Positions 35,201 to 43,647 of a DNA stretch of 64,000 nt are shown in pieces; within the stretch, counting starts at the first letter, position 1; each line of letters begins with the position of its first letter. The DNA lies in the NCBI RefSeq assembly GCF_001685355.1, contig NZ_CP016438.1:1-64000 (forward strand), given 5' to 3'. A model generated the notes under the pieces. The model did not search any database. It had not been told where the DNA came from and worked only from the letters and a program-made list of their open reading frames with translations. Both the position numbers and the translations under genes were made by a program. The stretch is from Streptomyces lincolnensis. GTDB taxonomy: Bacteria; Actinomycetota; Actinomycetes; Streptomycetales; Streptomycetaceae.

Positions 35201-35899
35201 TCAGGATCCGGTGCCGTAGCGGCTGAGCATGAGGGCGACGGCTTCGTCCACGATCGCGGCGTCGGTGGGATCGGGCGGGACGAAGTCGGTCCGTACGAGT
35301 TGGGGCCACAGGAACTGGCTGCAGATCATGCCGAGGAACTGTTCGGCCACTTCGGCCGCCGACTGCGGCTGTCCGTCGGCCGAACGGAAGTCGAGTGTGC
35401 CGGCCTGTGCCTCGGCCTCCAGGTAGCCGCGGAGCCGGTCGAAGAAGGGCCCGCGGTCGATGGCGAAGCCGGTGCCGACGATGTCGGCGAGTTCCGGCAT
35501 CGTCGGCAGCTCGGTGATGATGAGGCGGCACAGCGCCGCCGTACCGGGCCGCGAGACCAGGCAGGCGTAGTCACGGCCGATGTGGTCCAGACCATACCGG
35601 GGATCACCGGGAGGGGGCGGTTCGGCGTACTCCACGTCCAGCTGCCACTGTTCGGAGGTGACGGCCGCGAACAGCGCGGCCTTGGAGGGGTACCGCTTGA
35701 AGAGGGTGCCGGTGGAGACGCGGGCCTCCCTGGCGATCTGAGCCAGGGAGGTCTTGTCGTATCCCCGGGCGAGGAAGAGGTCGCGGGCGGCGCGGATAAT
35801 ACGCGCACGGTTCTCCTCTTTGATCTGCGCGTGATACCCGGCCTGGCACGCATCGCCACCGCTTTCCGCTCGGTCACGGTCCGCCACCGACATACCCAC
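35201..35899 (-). CDS. TetR family transcriptional regulator
   Basis: A 232-residue TetR regulator. An unusually long leader of about 25 residues precedes the HTH (ARIIRAARDLFLARGYDKTS, then LAQIAREARVSTGTLFKRYP). The true start could be a later codon. The ligand domain has a TetR_C form with FLWPQLVRTDFVPPDPTDAA. It starts 33 bp after the SDR stop at 35933 on the same strand, so it is the second gene of an SDR-tetR operon. The paired operators at 36721 and 36771 fit autoregulation. Confidence 0.88.
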   Translation of the reverse strand: MGMSVADRDRAESGGDACQAGYHAQIKEENRARIIRAARDLFLARGYDKTSLAQIAREARVSTGTLFKRYPSKAALFAAVTSEQWQLDVEYAEPPPPGDPRYGLDHIGRDYACLVSRPGTAALCRLIITELPTMPELADIVGTGFAIDRGPFFDRLRGYLEAEAQAGTLDFRSADGQPQSAAEVAEQFLGMICSQFLWPQLVRTDFVPPDPTDAAIVDEAVALMLSRYGTGS

Positions 35900-35932
35900 G
35901 CCCCTCGCCCGTCTCCGGCCGCGTCCCCGCTG

Positions 35933-36694
35933 TCAGAGGACGGTCTGGCCGCCGTCCAGGATAAGGTCCTGGCCCACAGCGAAGGCGGAGGCGTCGGAGG
36001 CCAGATACACGACGGCTTCCGCGACCTCCTCGGGCAGACCCATGCGCCCCAGCGGAATGCCGGCGCTGATCCCCTCCACAACCGCCGCCTGCACCGCGGG
36101 GTCCTCGATCCCAAGCTTGGCCCCTGAGTAGAGCGGGGTGTCCACGGGGCCGGGGCTGACCGCGTTGAACCGGATGCCGTGCGACCTGAGCAGGTCCGCG
36201 TTCCACGACCGCATCAGAGAGGAGACAGCCGCCTTCGTCGCGGCGTAGGCGTTGGAATGCCCGTAGCCGCCGTGCGCGCTGCTGGACGCGTTGAGGATGA
36301 CCGAGGACGGGTTGGCCAGCACGGGCACCAGGGCCTGCGTGAGAAAGAAGACGCTCTTGACGTTGATGTCGAAGAGCCGGTCGAAACTGTCCTCCGTGTG
36401 ATCCTCGAACGGACGCCAGTCCGAGACACCGGCGTTCAGGAACACCACGTCCAGCTCCCCGAAGTGCTCACCCACCTGCTTCGCCAGGGCGCGCTGCGCG
36501 TCGAGATCGCGGGCATCGGCCTGCACCACCGGCACCTTGTCCCCGAGGATCTGCCGCGCCCTGTCGATGCTGGCCGGGGTGACGCCCGTGACCAGCACGT
36601 CGGCGCCCTCCGCGACAAAACGCTGCGCGGTCTCCAGACCGATGCCGCTCGTGCCGCCGGTGATGAGGGCGCGCTTGCCCGCAAGACGATTCAT
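35933..36694 (-). CDS. Short-chain dehydrogenase/reductase
   Basis: A 253-residue classical SDR: TGGTSGIG cofactor motif (residues 11-18), NAG in FLNAGVSDWRPF, Ser in NASSSAHGG, catalytic YAATK, and SPGPVDTPLYSG. The C-terminal end DLILDGGQTVL is typical. ATG 36694 has GAGGAA 8 bp upstream; an earlier in-frame start at 36742 would lie inside the promoter. First gene of an operon with TetR 35201. Confidence 0.92.
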   Translation of the reverse strand: MNRLAGKRALITGGTSGIGLETAQRFVAEGADVLVTGVTPASIDRARQILGDKVPVVQADARDLDAQRALAKQVGEHFGELDVVFLNAGVSDWRPFEDHTEDSFDRLFDINVKSVFFLTQALVPVLANPSSVILNASSSAHGGYGHSNAYAATKAAVSSLMRSWNADLLRSHGIRFNAVSPGPVDTPLYSGAKLGIEDPAVQAAVVEGISAGIPLGRMGLPEEVAEAVVYLASDASAFAVGQDLILDGGQTVL

Positions 36695-36720
36695 GTTCGC
36701 TGTTCCTCGCCGAGAAGTAA

Positions 36721-36740
36721 GGTAAGTCGATGAACTCACC
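36721..36740. promoter_or_regulatory. Operator 1, GGTAAGT-N6-ACTCACC
   Basis: A 20-bp inverted repeat, 26 bp upstream of the SDR ATG, with one mismatch in 7-bp arms. The second copy lies exactly 50 bp away at 36771. Confidence 0.7.
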
Positions 36741-36770
36741 ATCGGAAGGTAGCTCCCGCACCACCCTTAT

Positions 36771-36790
36771 GGCAAGTCGATCCACTTACC
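36771..36790. promoter_or_regulatory. Operator 2, GGCAAGT-N6-ACTTACC
   Basis: Second copy of the inverted repeat, same orientation and core AAGTCGAT as operator 1. The 50-bp spacing is close to five helical turns and suggests cooperative binding of two TetR dimers. In 36791-37092 I see no supportable gene. Confidence 0.7.
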
Positions 36791-37092
36791 ATCGGTGGCC
36801 GGGGGTGGTTCTGCTGAGCCGGGAAGGTGCGAGCGAGCGGGCCACTTCCGGCGACCGAAGCTCCTGAGATCCACGCCGCGGGAGGCTGTTTTAGCGCCCC
36901 GCCGGTATGCCCAGAGCCCGATGAGCGCCGCGAGATTTGTGCGGGGCCGCCCGGGTTGGGAAGACCGCCATCTCCCGACTCCTCACCGACGGCCGCGACA
37001 TGGCATTCGAGTTGCGCACGCCTTGCGCACCGGCGGCACGGATCGTCGCTGCGAGCGGGGTGAGGCCCGCCCCGCCTCGAAACCGAGCGGGA

Positions 37093-37920
37093 TCAGGCAG
37101 CGTCGACGAATATGTCGAGCGCGAGATCACCCTCGAATCCGGCAGGGCTGTAGACGGACAGGTCGGTGACGCCTTCGTCGAGCAGGACCTCGTCGTCGAT
37201 GAACAGGCTGGCGGTGCATGTGCGCGCGTCACGCGTGAGGACGGCGTACGCGGCGTCAGCCATGATCTGCGGACTACGGGCTTGTCCGGCGCCGCCGACC
37301 ACGTTGCGTACGGCGGCGGTGTCGATCAGGGTTCGCGGCCACAGCGAGTTGGCGGCGATGCCGTCGGCGGCGAGTTCCTCGGCGAGCCCGATGGTGCACA
37401 GACTCATCCCGTACTTCGAGAGCGTGTAACCGAGATGCTTGCCCACCCAGTGCGGCGCGAGGTTCAACGGCGGCGAGAGCGTGAGGATGTGCGGGTTGTC
37501 CGCCGCGCGCAGGTGCGGGATCGCGGCCTTGCTCAGCAGGAACGTGCCTCGCGTGTTGATGTCCTGCATCAGGTCGTACCGCTTCATCTCCAGCTGCTCC
37601 GCCGACGACAGGTCGATCGCACTGGCGTTGTTGACCACGATGTCGATGCCGCCGAAGGCACTGACCGCAGCATTGACGGCGGTGCGTACGTCGTCCTCGT
37701 TGCGGACGTCACCGACGACGGCCAGCCCCTTGCCCCCCGTGCGCTCGATCTCCTCGACCGCGGTGTGGACCGTGCCCTCGAGCTTCGGGTGCGGTACGGC
37801 GGTCTTGGCGAGCATCACCACGTTCGCCCCGTCGCGGGCCGCGCGAAGGGCGATGGCGAGTCCGATGCCGCGGCTGCCTCCCGACATCAGGACGGTCTTG
37901 CCGGCCAGCGTTCGTGTCAT
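37093..37920 (-). CDS. SDR family oxidoreductase (HSDL2-like)
   Basis: A 275-residue SDR with cofactor motif SGGSRGIG (first residue Ser instead of Thr), NNAS in VVNNASAIDLSS, Ser in LSPPLNLAP, catalytic Tyr/Lys in YTLSKYG, and a C-terminal segment FIDDEVLLDEGVTDLSVYSP. The motif set resembles the hydroxysteroid-dehydrogenase-like 2 group linked to fatty-acyl metabolism. Divergent from the acyl-CoA dehydrogenase at 37984; a shared beta-oxidation-like role is likely. Confidence 0.9.
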   Translation of the reverse strand: MTRTLAGKTVLMSGGSRGIGLAIALRAARDGANVVMLAKTAVPHPKLEGTVHTAVEEIERTGGKGLAVVGDVRNEDDVRTAVNAAVSAFGGIDIVVNNASAIDLSSAEQLEMKRYDLMQDINTRGTFLLSKAAIPHLRAADNPHILTLSPPLNLAPHWVGKHLGYTLSKYGMSLCTIGLAEELAADGIAANSLWPRTLIDTAAVRNVVGGAGQARSPQIMADAAYAVLTRDARTCTASLFIDDEVLLDEGVTDLSVYSPAGFEGDLALDIFVDAA

Positions 37921-37983
37921 GGTCGAACCTCCACAATCGATTGGCTAACTAATTATACGCACTACGAATGATACGGTCCGCGC

Positions 37984-39210
37984 ATGACTTCCACTCCCGC
38001 ACGCCAGAGCGACCGGCTCTACCACGAGCCCCTCGCCCCCAAAGAGACCCAGTCCGTACGCGCCGCCGTGCGCCGGATCGCGGAGCAAAAAGTGGCTCCG
38101 CACGCCGCGGCGATAGCGAACGGCGACGAGCGCACCGACGGCTTCCCCCGCCAGGTGTTCGACGCGCTCGCATCGGCGGGGGTCTTCCGGATCCCCTTCC
38201 CCGGCGAGGTCGGCGGCGACGGCCTGGCCCACCCGGCGACCGCCACCGCCGCGGCGATCGAGGAACTCGCCTACTACTCCAGCAGCGTCGCGGCCGTCTT
38301 CGACGTGCACTGCATCCTGGCCGGCAACGCCCTGCGGCAGGGCACCGAGGAGCAGCAGCAGCGCTGGCTGCCCAAGGTCGCGTCCGGCTCGGTGGTCGGC
38401 GCGTTCGCCACCACCGAGCCCGACGCCTCCAGCGACCTGTCTCCGCAGGCCGTTCAGACCGAGGCCGTACGCACCGAGACCGGCTGGGTGCTGAACGGCC
38501 ACAAGCGGTGGATCTCCAACTCGCCCGTGGCCGCCTTCGTGGTGGTCCTCGCCCGCACCGGCGAGCGGCTGAGCATGTTCATCGTCAACACAACGCTTCC
38601 GGGCGTTCAAATCGGCCTTGCCGACCGCAAGATGGGCAACCGCGGCCAGCTCACCGCGGACATCCGCTTCACGGACGTACACCTGTCCGACGACGACCTC
38701 CTCGGCGGCACCGAGGGACACGGACTGCGCCACGCACTGTCCACACTGACCTACGGCCGGATCGGCATCGCGGCCGCCGGGGTCGGCATGGCACAGGCCG
38801 CCTTCGACCACACCGTGGCCCACCTGTCGACGCGACACGCCTTCGGCAAGCCGGTGGCCGCCAACCAGCACTGGCAGTTCCTGCTCGCCGAGCGGGCCAC
38901 CGAGATCGACAACGCCCGCACCCTCGTCACCAAGGCCGCCCTGCGCCTGGACGCCGGCAACCCGTCCCCGGAACCCGAGGCCGCGATGGCGAAGTACTAC
39001 GCCACCAAACTGTCGGTGGACATGGCGCGCGACGCCGTCCAGGCTTTCGGAGGCCTCGGCTTCGCCCGCGAACTCGGCGCCGACGGAAGCCCCGGCCCCG
39101 TCGAGGCGATCTACCGGGACAGCAAGATCGGCGAGATCTACGAGGGCACCAACGAGATCCAGAAGTGGGTCATCGCCCGGCAGATCTTCGGCCGGACCAT
39201 CGTCGGCTGA
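37984..39210 (+). CDS. Acyl-CoA dehydrogenase
   Basis: A 408-residue FAD-dependent acyl-CoA dehydrogenase. Conserved elements: FATTEPDASSDL, then NGHKRWISNSPVAAFVVVLA, RIGIAAAGVGMAQAAFD, AFGGLGFARELG and catalytic-base segment IYEGTNEIQKWVIARQI. It should introduce an alpha-beta double bond in an acyl-CoA and pass electrons to an ETF. Paired divergently with an SDR and followed by a MarR gene, which probably controls both. Confidence 0.93.
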   Translation: MTSTPARQSDRLYHEPLAPKETQSVRAAVRRIAEQKVAPHAAAIANGDERTDGFPRQVFDALASAGVFRIPFPGEVGGDGLAHPATATAAAIEELAYYSSSVAAVFDVHCILAGNALRQGTEEQQQRWLPKVASGSVVGAFATTEPDASSDLSPQAVQTEAVRTETGWVLNGHKRWISNSPVAAFVVVLARTGERLSMFIVNTTLPGVQIGLADRKMGNRGQLTADIRFTDVHLSDDDLLGGTEGHGLRHALSTLTYGRIGIAAAGVGMAQAAFDHTVAHLSTRHAFGKPVAANQHWQFLLAERATEIDNARTLVTKAALRLDAGNPSPEPEAAMAKYYATKLSVDMARDAVQAFGGLGFARELGADGSPGPVEAIYRDSKIGEIYEGTNEIQKWVIARQIFGRTIVG

Positions 39211-39350
39211 CGGCGGCGGCCCAGCCGATGCCCTGCCCTGCGAGCCCCGCTTCCCGCGCACCGGGATAGCTGCCCCGGTCCGGCCGCGCCAGGCCTTCTC
39301 GTACGATGGACCCAGACGATACGCAGGGCTAACCATAGGCGGGATAAACG

Positions 39351-39845
39351 ATGTCCGAGGCTCCGCTGGTACCGGGGACCGTGGCCGAACACACCATCTG
39401 CCTGCTGGTCAAACTCGGACAGGTGGCCTTCAGGATCGCCGAAGACGGCATCAGCGGAACCGGCCTGCGCGTGCGCCACTACAGCGTCCTGCAGGCCCTG
39501 GCCGACAACGGCGCCATGCCGCAACTGGCGCTCGGCTCGTTCCTGCGCATCGACCCGGCGACGATGGTGACGAGCCTCGACGACCTGGAACGGGCCGGAT
39601 ACGCCGAGCGGACACGCGATCCGCAGGACCGACGCCGGTACGCCGTCGACATCACCGACGCCGGGCGCAAGGTCCTGGCCGACCTCAACCGCACACTCGT
39701 CGGTCTCGACAGCGAAACCCTCGCCGACCTGGGCACCACTGAACGGCACTCGCTCCACGCCCTGTTGAGCAGCCTCGCCGAGAGTCCCGCTCTCACCGCC
39801 ATGTTCGATGCCGTCCGCGAGCAGAGCGGCGCGAAGAGGGCTTAA
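39351..39845 (+). CDS. MarR family transcriptional regulator
   Basis: A 164-residue winged-helix regulator: VRHYSVLQALADNGAMPQLA, then LGSFLRIDPATMVTSLDDLE, AGYAERTRDPQDRRRYAVDI and TDAGRKVLADLNRTL. The DPQDRRRYAVDIT wing is diagnostic of MarR. It lies 140 bp after the acyl-CoA dehydrogenase. The sequence GGCTAAC occurs both in its promoter (39328) and between the SDR and acyl-CoA dehydrogenase genes (37943), a possible half-site. Confidence 0.9.
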   Translation: MSEAPLVPGTVAEHTICLLVKLGQVAFRIAEDGISGTGLRVRHYSVLQALADNGAMPQLALGSFLRIDPATMVTSLDDLERAGYAERTRDPQDRRRYAVDITDAGRKVLADLNRTLVGLDSETLADLGTTERHSLHALLSSLAESPALTAMFDAVREQSGAKRA

Positions 39846-40116
39846 CCGCAGGAGGAGATTTCCACAGTCCGGGGCGACACGCCTCGGCCGCGATGGCCGG
39901 GCCGCACGGGCAGTCAGCCGCCCCCGCCGCCGATTCGAGGCCGCTCGCCTTCGCGGTCGGCGGCGGCTGCGAGGTGGTCTGCCCGCTTACAGGTCGTCAC
40001 GACGATGACGAGTTCACCGTCACGATGGTCGGCCTCATCTCCGGGATGCCTGGCCGGCATCAGCAAGGGCATCGACCGACAACTCGGCGAAGGGAACGCG
40101 CACGGACCGGTGCCAT
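39846..40116. other. Gene-free stretch with unrecognised sequence
   Basis: No recognisable ORF. It runs into the relic at 40117-40335 and may be further decayed sequence from the same event. Confidence 0.35.
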
Positions 40117-40335
40117 ATCCGCCGGGCCCGCGCCGAGCACGACGACGCCGTGTACTCACCGTGTACGTCCATGGACGGTTCCTATCAACCGCGTGATCGG
40201 CCACCTCGGCGGTGGCCTGGTACATCCCCGTCAGCGCCCCGTCGCCACGGCGTACGCCCAGGACGGTCATCGCCGATCGCGGACCCCGTCGACTTCGCGT
40301 ACTCCGGCCTCGACGGCACCGAGCCTGAGGGGCTC
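40117..40335 (-). pseudogene. Relic of the reductase/lpd junction
   Basis: Minus strand: 40335-40267 encodes LRLGAVEAGVREVDGVRDRR, matching the C-terminus of the reductase at 28483. Then 40171-40117 resembles the start of lpd (ATG GAC, then in a shifted frame [12 protein letters not shown]). The parent junction is at about 28215-28560, so this is a shortened copy with internal deletions. Confidence 0.7.
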
Positions 40336-40400
40336 AAGGCGCGGGTCTGGCGGACGGCGTCGGCGTATGGCGCCCCGCCTCGGGCCGCGGTGGCCTGTCG

Positions 40401-41462
40401 TCAGCGTGCCGCCTCGTCCTCGATGTCGCGGACCAGGTCGATGGCCCGGCCCAGGGTGGCGAGTCGGGCGTCGAGGCTCTCGCCGGCGGGATAGAAACGA
40501 ACGGTGTCGACACCGACGTCGCGCCACACGCGCAGCCGCTCGCGCACCATGTCCTCGGTTCCGATCAGCGTGGTCGCCAGCACCATCTCGTCGGTGATCA
40601 GGCCGGCCGCGCCGTCCCGGTCCCCGGCCTGCCAGCGGTCCCGTACCTCGGCCGCGACCTCGGCCCAACCCTGACGGCTGTAGGCGTTGTTGTAGAAATT
40701 CGTGGTCGCAGATCCCATGCCGCCGAGGCTGAAGGCCAGCTCCTTCTTGCGTCCGGCCACCATCGCGCGCAGCGCGTCCTCGTCGTCCGCGAAGGCGACC
40801 TCGGCGCCCTGGCAGATGTCGAGGTCGGCGCGTGTACGGCCGGCGCCCGCCAGGCCGCGGTCCAGGTGGTCGAAGTACGCCTCCTTGGCGCCTTCGGGTA
40901 CGAAACTGGTGCCCAGCCAGCCGTCGGCGATCTCGCCGGTCAGGTGCAGCATCTTCGGCGAGAGGGTGGCCAGGTAGACGGGGATGTCGTGTTCGGCACG
41001 CATGGACAGGCGCATGGGTCTGGCGTCGCCGCCCGGCAGCGGGATCCGGAACTCCTGCCCGGCGTGGGTGACCTTCTCCCCCGAGGCGGCCTGTCGCACG
41101 ATCTCGACGGTCTCGCGCATCCGGGTGAGCGGCCGGTCGAACGGCACGCCGTGCAGCCCCTCGATCACCTGCGGTCCGGAGGGGCCCAGCCCGAGGAGGA
41201 AGCGCCCCTGGGAGATCTGCGACAGCGTGATCGCGGCTCGGGCGATGGCCATCGGCGTGCGGGTGCCGAGCTGGATGATTCCCGAGCCGAGAAGCATGCG
41301 CTCGGTCTTCGCGGCGAGATAGCCCAACGGCGAGGGCGCCTCGGAGCCCCACGCCTCCGCCACCCAGCAGATGTCGAGACCGAGCCTCTCCGCCTCGGTG
41401 ACGTAGTCGACGATCTCCCGCCAGTCGCCCCCGGAGGCTTCGATCGTGGTGGAGGTACGCAT
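40401..41462 (-). CDS. LLM class flavin-dependent oxidoreductase
   Basis: A 353-residue luciferase-like monooxygenase, probably F420-dependent given the actinobacterial context. Seen: TEAERLGLDICWVAEAWGSE, GSGIIQLGTRTPMAIARAAI, GRFLLGLGPSGPQVIEGLHG, PVYLATLSPKMLHLTGEIAD GW and a C-terminal WRDVGVDTVRFYPAG. Its ATG overlaps the stop of the SRPBCC gene (TGATG), so translation is coupled. The pair suggests oxidation of a hydrophobic substrate held by or delivered with the SRPBCC protein. Confidence 0.9.
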   Translation of the reverse strand: MRTSTTIEASGGDWREIVDYVTEAERLGLDICWVAEAWGSEAPSPLGYLAAKTERMLLGSGIIQLGTRTPMAIARAAITLSQISQGRFLLGLGPSGPQVIEGLHGVPFDRPLTRMRETVEIVRQAASGEKVTHAGQEFRIPLPGGDARPMRLSMRAEHDIPVYLATLSPKMLHLTGEIADGWLGTSFVPEGAKEAYFDHLDRGLAGAGRTRADLDICQGAEVAFADDEDALRAMVAGRKKELAFSLGGMGSATTNFYNNAYSRQGWAEVAAEVRDRWQAGDRDGAAGLITDEMVLATTLIGTEDMVRERLRVWRDVGVDTVRFYPAGESLDARLATLGRAIDLVRDIEDEAAR

Positions 41463-41995
41463 CAGACATCCGCCTCGTCCGCGGTCTGGGCGCTCTCGGC
41501 CAGCTTCTTGAATCCTTCGAGGGTGACGGTCATGTTGGCCTCGAACTCCCGCATGCGCACGAAGACGATCTTCTGCTCCTTCTCCGGCATGCGTTCGATG
41601 GCGAAGGAGAGACCCGAGGGGGCCGGCCCCATCTGCATCCATTCCCGCAGCAGCGTGCCCCCGTCCTGCGGCTCCAGGGTGAACCGCCAGATGGCTGTCG
41701 GGTGCTGCGGATCCTCGACCGCCCAGGCGAGCCTCCTCGGCGGCTCGTACTCGACGATGTGGGACGTGGTGGCCCACTCCCCGAACGCGTCGTGCTTGCT
41801 CCGGCCGACGAACCGCGCCCCGAGGGCAGGGCCGCTCCCGCCGTCCAGCCATTCCACCGACTGCAGCTCGGAACTCATGCGCGGCATCAGCTCGATGTCG
41901 GACACCAGCGTCCACACCTGAGCCGGCGCTGCGGCGATCCAGGTGTGCACCTCGACCGTCGGCTTGTCCGCATAGCGTGCGCCCGTCCACTCCAT
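41462..41995 (-). CDS. SRPBCC (START/Bet v1-like) family protein
   Basis: A 177-residue helix-grip protein: VEVHTWIAAAPAQVWTLVSD, ELQSVEWLDGGSGPALGARF, then VEYEPPRRLAWAV and a long C-terminal helix. These proteins bind hydrophobic ligands or act as cyclases/hydratases. ATG 41995 has GAGGT close and GGGAGG 10 bp upstream. First gene of a coupled pair with the LLM enzyme. Confidence 0.88.
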   Translation of the reverse strand: MEWTGARYADKPTVEVHTWIAAAPAQVWTLVSDIELMPRMSSELQSVEWLDGGSGPALGARFVGRSKHDAFGEWATTSHIVEYEPPRRLAWAVEDPQHPTAIWRFTLEPQDGGTLLREWMQMGPAPSGLSFAIERMPEKEQKIVFVRMREFEANMTVTLEGFKKLAESAQTADEADV

Positions 41996-42107
41996 GACCT
42001 CGCAGCCTCCCTGCCCGCCAGGAACTCCCGCATGAGCTTCTGACCGGTAAAGTTGCGTAGATAGACTCACTTGTCAAGGGTGACGCGGCTTCCAGAGCGC
42101 TGCCCGA

Positions 42108-42617
42108 TCAGCCCGCGAATCGCTCCTGCACATCCGGCCGTTCGGCCAAGTGCGGTGGGTAGCCGGGGCCCATCCGGGGGTGGGTGTTGTCCGCCGTCAT
42201 GGGCTCGCCGCAGGCGGCGCACACCACCTCGGCATGAGTGTCCTGCCCGCACGCCTCGTGGCGCATCGTCACCGGCGGGCCCGCTTCGCCGGAGAGCCAG
42301 CGGTCCCCCCACCGGTTCATCACCAGCAGCACGCCATAGAAGTCGCGCCCCTTCTCGGTGAGCACGTAGTCATGGCGGACCGGCTCCGTCTGGTAGGGCC
42401 GCTTCTCCAGCAGCCCCTCCTCCACCAGCCGGCGCAGCCGGTCCGTCAGCGTGTTGCGGGCGATCCCCAGCGACTCCTGGAACGCGTCGAACCGCCGGAT
42501 CCCGTAGAACGCCTCACGCAGCACCAACGGCGTCCACCAGTCCCCGAGCAGGTCCATGGTGCGCGCGATCGAACAGGGCCACTGCGCAAAGGATGTCCGT
42601 CTCATGACGGCCAGCAT
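42108..42617 (-). CDS. HxlR family transcriptional regulator
   Basis: A 169-residue HxlR regulator: WPCSIARTMDLLGDWWTPLV, RFDAFQESLGIARNTLTDRL, GLLEKRPYQTEPVRHDYVLT, GRDFYGVLLVMNRWGDRWLS. The C-terminus has a CxxC-like pair (VVCAACGEPM). ATG 42617 or an internal ATG at 42605 could be the start. It lies upstream of the SRPBCC-LLM pair in the same orientation and may control it; no clear operator was found in the 112-bp gap. Confidence 0.9.
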   Translation of the reverse strand: MLAVMRRTSFAQWPCSIARTMDLLGDWWTPLVLREAFYGIRRFDAFQESLGIARNTLTDRLRRLVEEGLLEKRPYQTEPVRHDYVLTEKGRDFYGVLLVMNRWGDRWLSGEAGPPVTMRHEACGQDTHAEVVCAACGEPMTADNTHPRMGPGYPPHLAERPDVQERFAG

Positions 42618-42689
42618 AGGTTCGTCCAGTCGTGAGACCCAGCAGGTGAACCTAACAACGACCGGTGCGCAGTCTCTTGTGCTCCATCA

Positions 42690-42702
42690 ATAACGAAGTT
42701 AT
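42690..42702. promoter_or_regulatory. Operator-like site ATAAC-GAA-GTTAT
   Basis: A 13-bp inverted repeat with perfect 5-bp arms, ending 9 bp before the SDR ATG at 42712. The same pattern, ATAAC-TTG-GTTAT, lies upstream of the TetR gene at 43648, so both are probably bound by that TetR. Confidence 0.7.
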
Positions 42703-42711
42703 GTTGCCGCC

Positions 42712-43608
42712 ATGAAACGTGACTTGCTGGGCAAGAAGCTGGTTGTCACCGGTGCGGCACGCGGCATCGGCGAGAAGGTGGCCCGCCTGGCCGCCGCCCG
42801 AGGGGCCCGGGTGACCGTGATCGGCCTCGAAGCGGATCGATTGCGGGCTCTTGCCGACGAGCTGGGTCCCGCCGCTTCGTGGCGTGAGGCCGATGTGCGC
42901 GACGGGGCCGCTCTGCGATCGGCGCTCGACGAGGCCGCGGAGGTCATGGGCGGCATCGACCTCGTGGTCGCCAATGCCGGCGTCGTGGCGTACGGGACGG
43001 TGCGGCAGACGGACGAAGCGTCGTTCGAGCGGGTCCTGGACATCAACCTGAACGGCGTGTTCCGCACCCTCAAGTACGCGACGCCGCACCTGGAGCGCAG
43101 CCGGGGCCACGTGCTGGTCGTGGCGTCCGCACTGTCGTTCATGCCGCTGGCCGCGATGGCCTCCTACGGCGCGAGCAAGGCCGGGGCCGAGCTGCTCGCC
43201 CTGACCTACCGGCAGGAGGTGGCCCACCTCGGAGTCACGGTCGGCGTGGTGCACCCCTCCTGGATCGACACGGACCTCGTGCGGGGCGCCGAGGCGGACC
43301 TGCCCTCGTTCCAGGACCTGCGCGCGCGACTCCCCTATCCGGGCAATGTCACCACGAGCTCCGACCGGGCGGCCGCCGCGATCGTCGACGGGCTGGTGCG
43401 CCGACGCGCCCGCGTGTACGTCCCGCGTGCGGTTGTCGTGGCCAACTGGGCCAAGGCTGTGCTGAATTCACCGCTGGCCTGGCCTTGGGCGAGGCGCTTC
43501 GCGGCCCGGGCGGTGCCGTCCCTCGAACGGGAGGTCGCGGCGCTGGGGAGGCAGGACCAACTCACGCCTGGCACAGATGCCCCTCCCGCGGAGACCAGGG
43601 CGTCCTAG
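42712..43608 (+). CDS. Short-chain dehydrogenase/reductase
   Basis: A 298-residue SDR: TGAARGIG cofactor motif, NAG in VVANAGVVAYGT, Ser in VASALSFMPLAA, catalytic YGASK, then HPSWIDTDLVRGAE. The C-terminal extension of about 50 residues (RARVYVPRAVVVANWAKAVL) is longer than in classical SDRs and hydrophobic enough for peripheral membrane contact. Convergent with TetR 43648, which probably represses it through 42690-42702. Confidence 0.91.
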   Translation: MKRDLLGKKLVVTGAARGIGEKVARLAAARGARVTVIGLEADRLRALADELGPAASWREADVRDGAALRSALDEAAEVMGGIDLVVANAGVVAYGTVRQTDEASFERVLDINLNGVFRTLKYATPHLERSRGHVLVVASALSFMPLAAMASYGASKAGAELLALTYRQEVAHLGVTVGVVHPSWIDTDLVRGAEADLPSFQDLRARLPYPGNVTTSSDRAAAAIVDGLVRRRARVYVPRAVVVANWAKAVLNSPLAWPWARRFAARAVPSLEREVAALGRQDQLTPGTDAPPAETRAS

Positions 43609-43647
43609 CCGGCCGCGCACCGGGGCAGCACCCGACGACCAGGCCTC

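Noticed and set aside
36937..37040. Walker A-like GAARVGKT in a short plus-strand frame
   Set aside because: No Walker B, sensor or other domain follows. The frame runs antisense into the SDR at 37093, so the motif is probably chance or a tiny relic.
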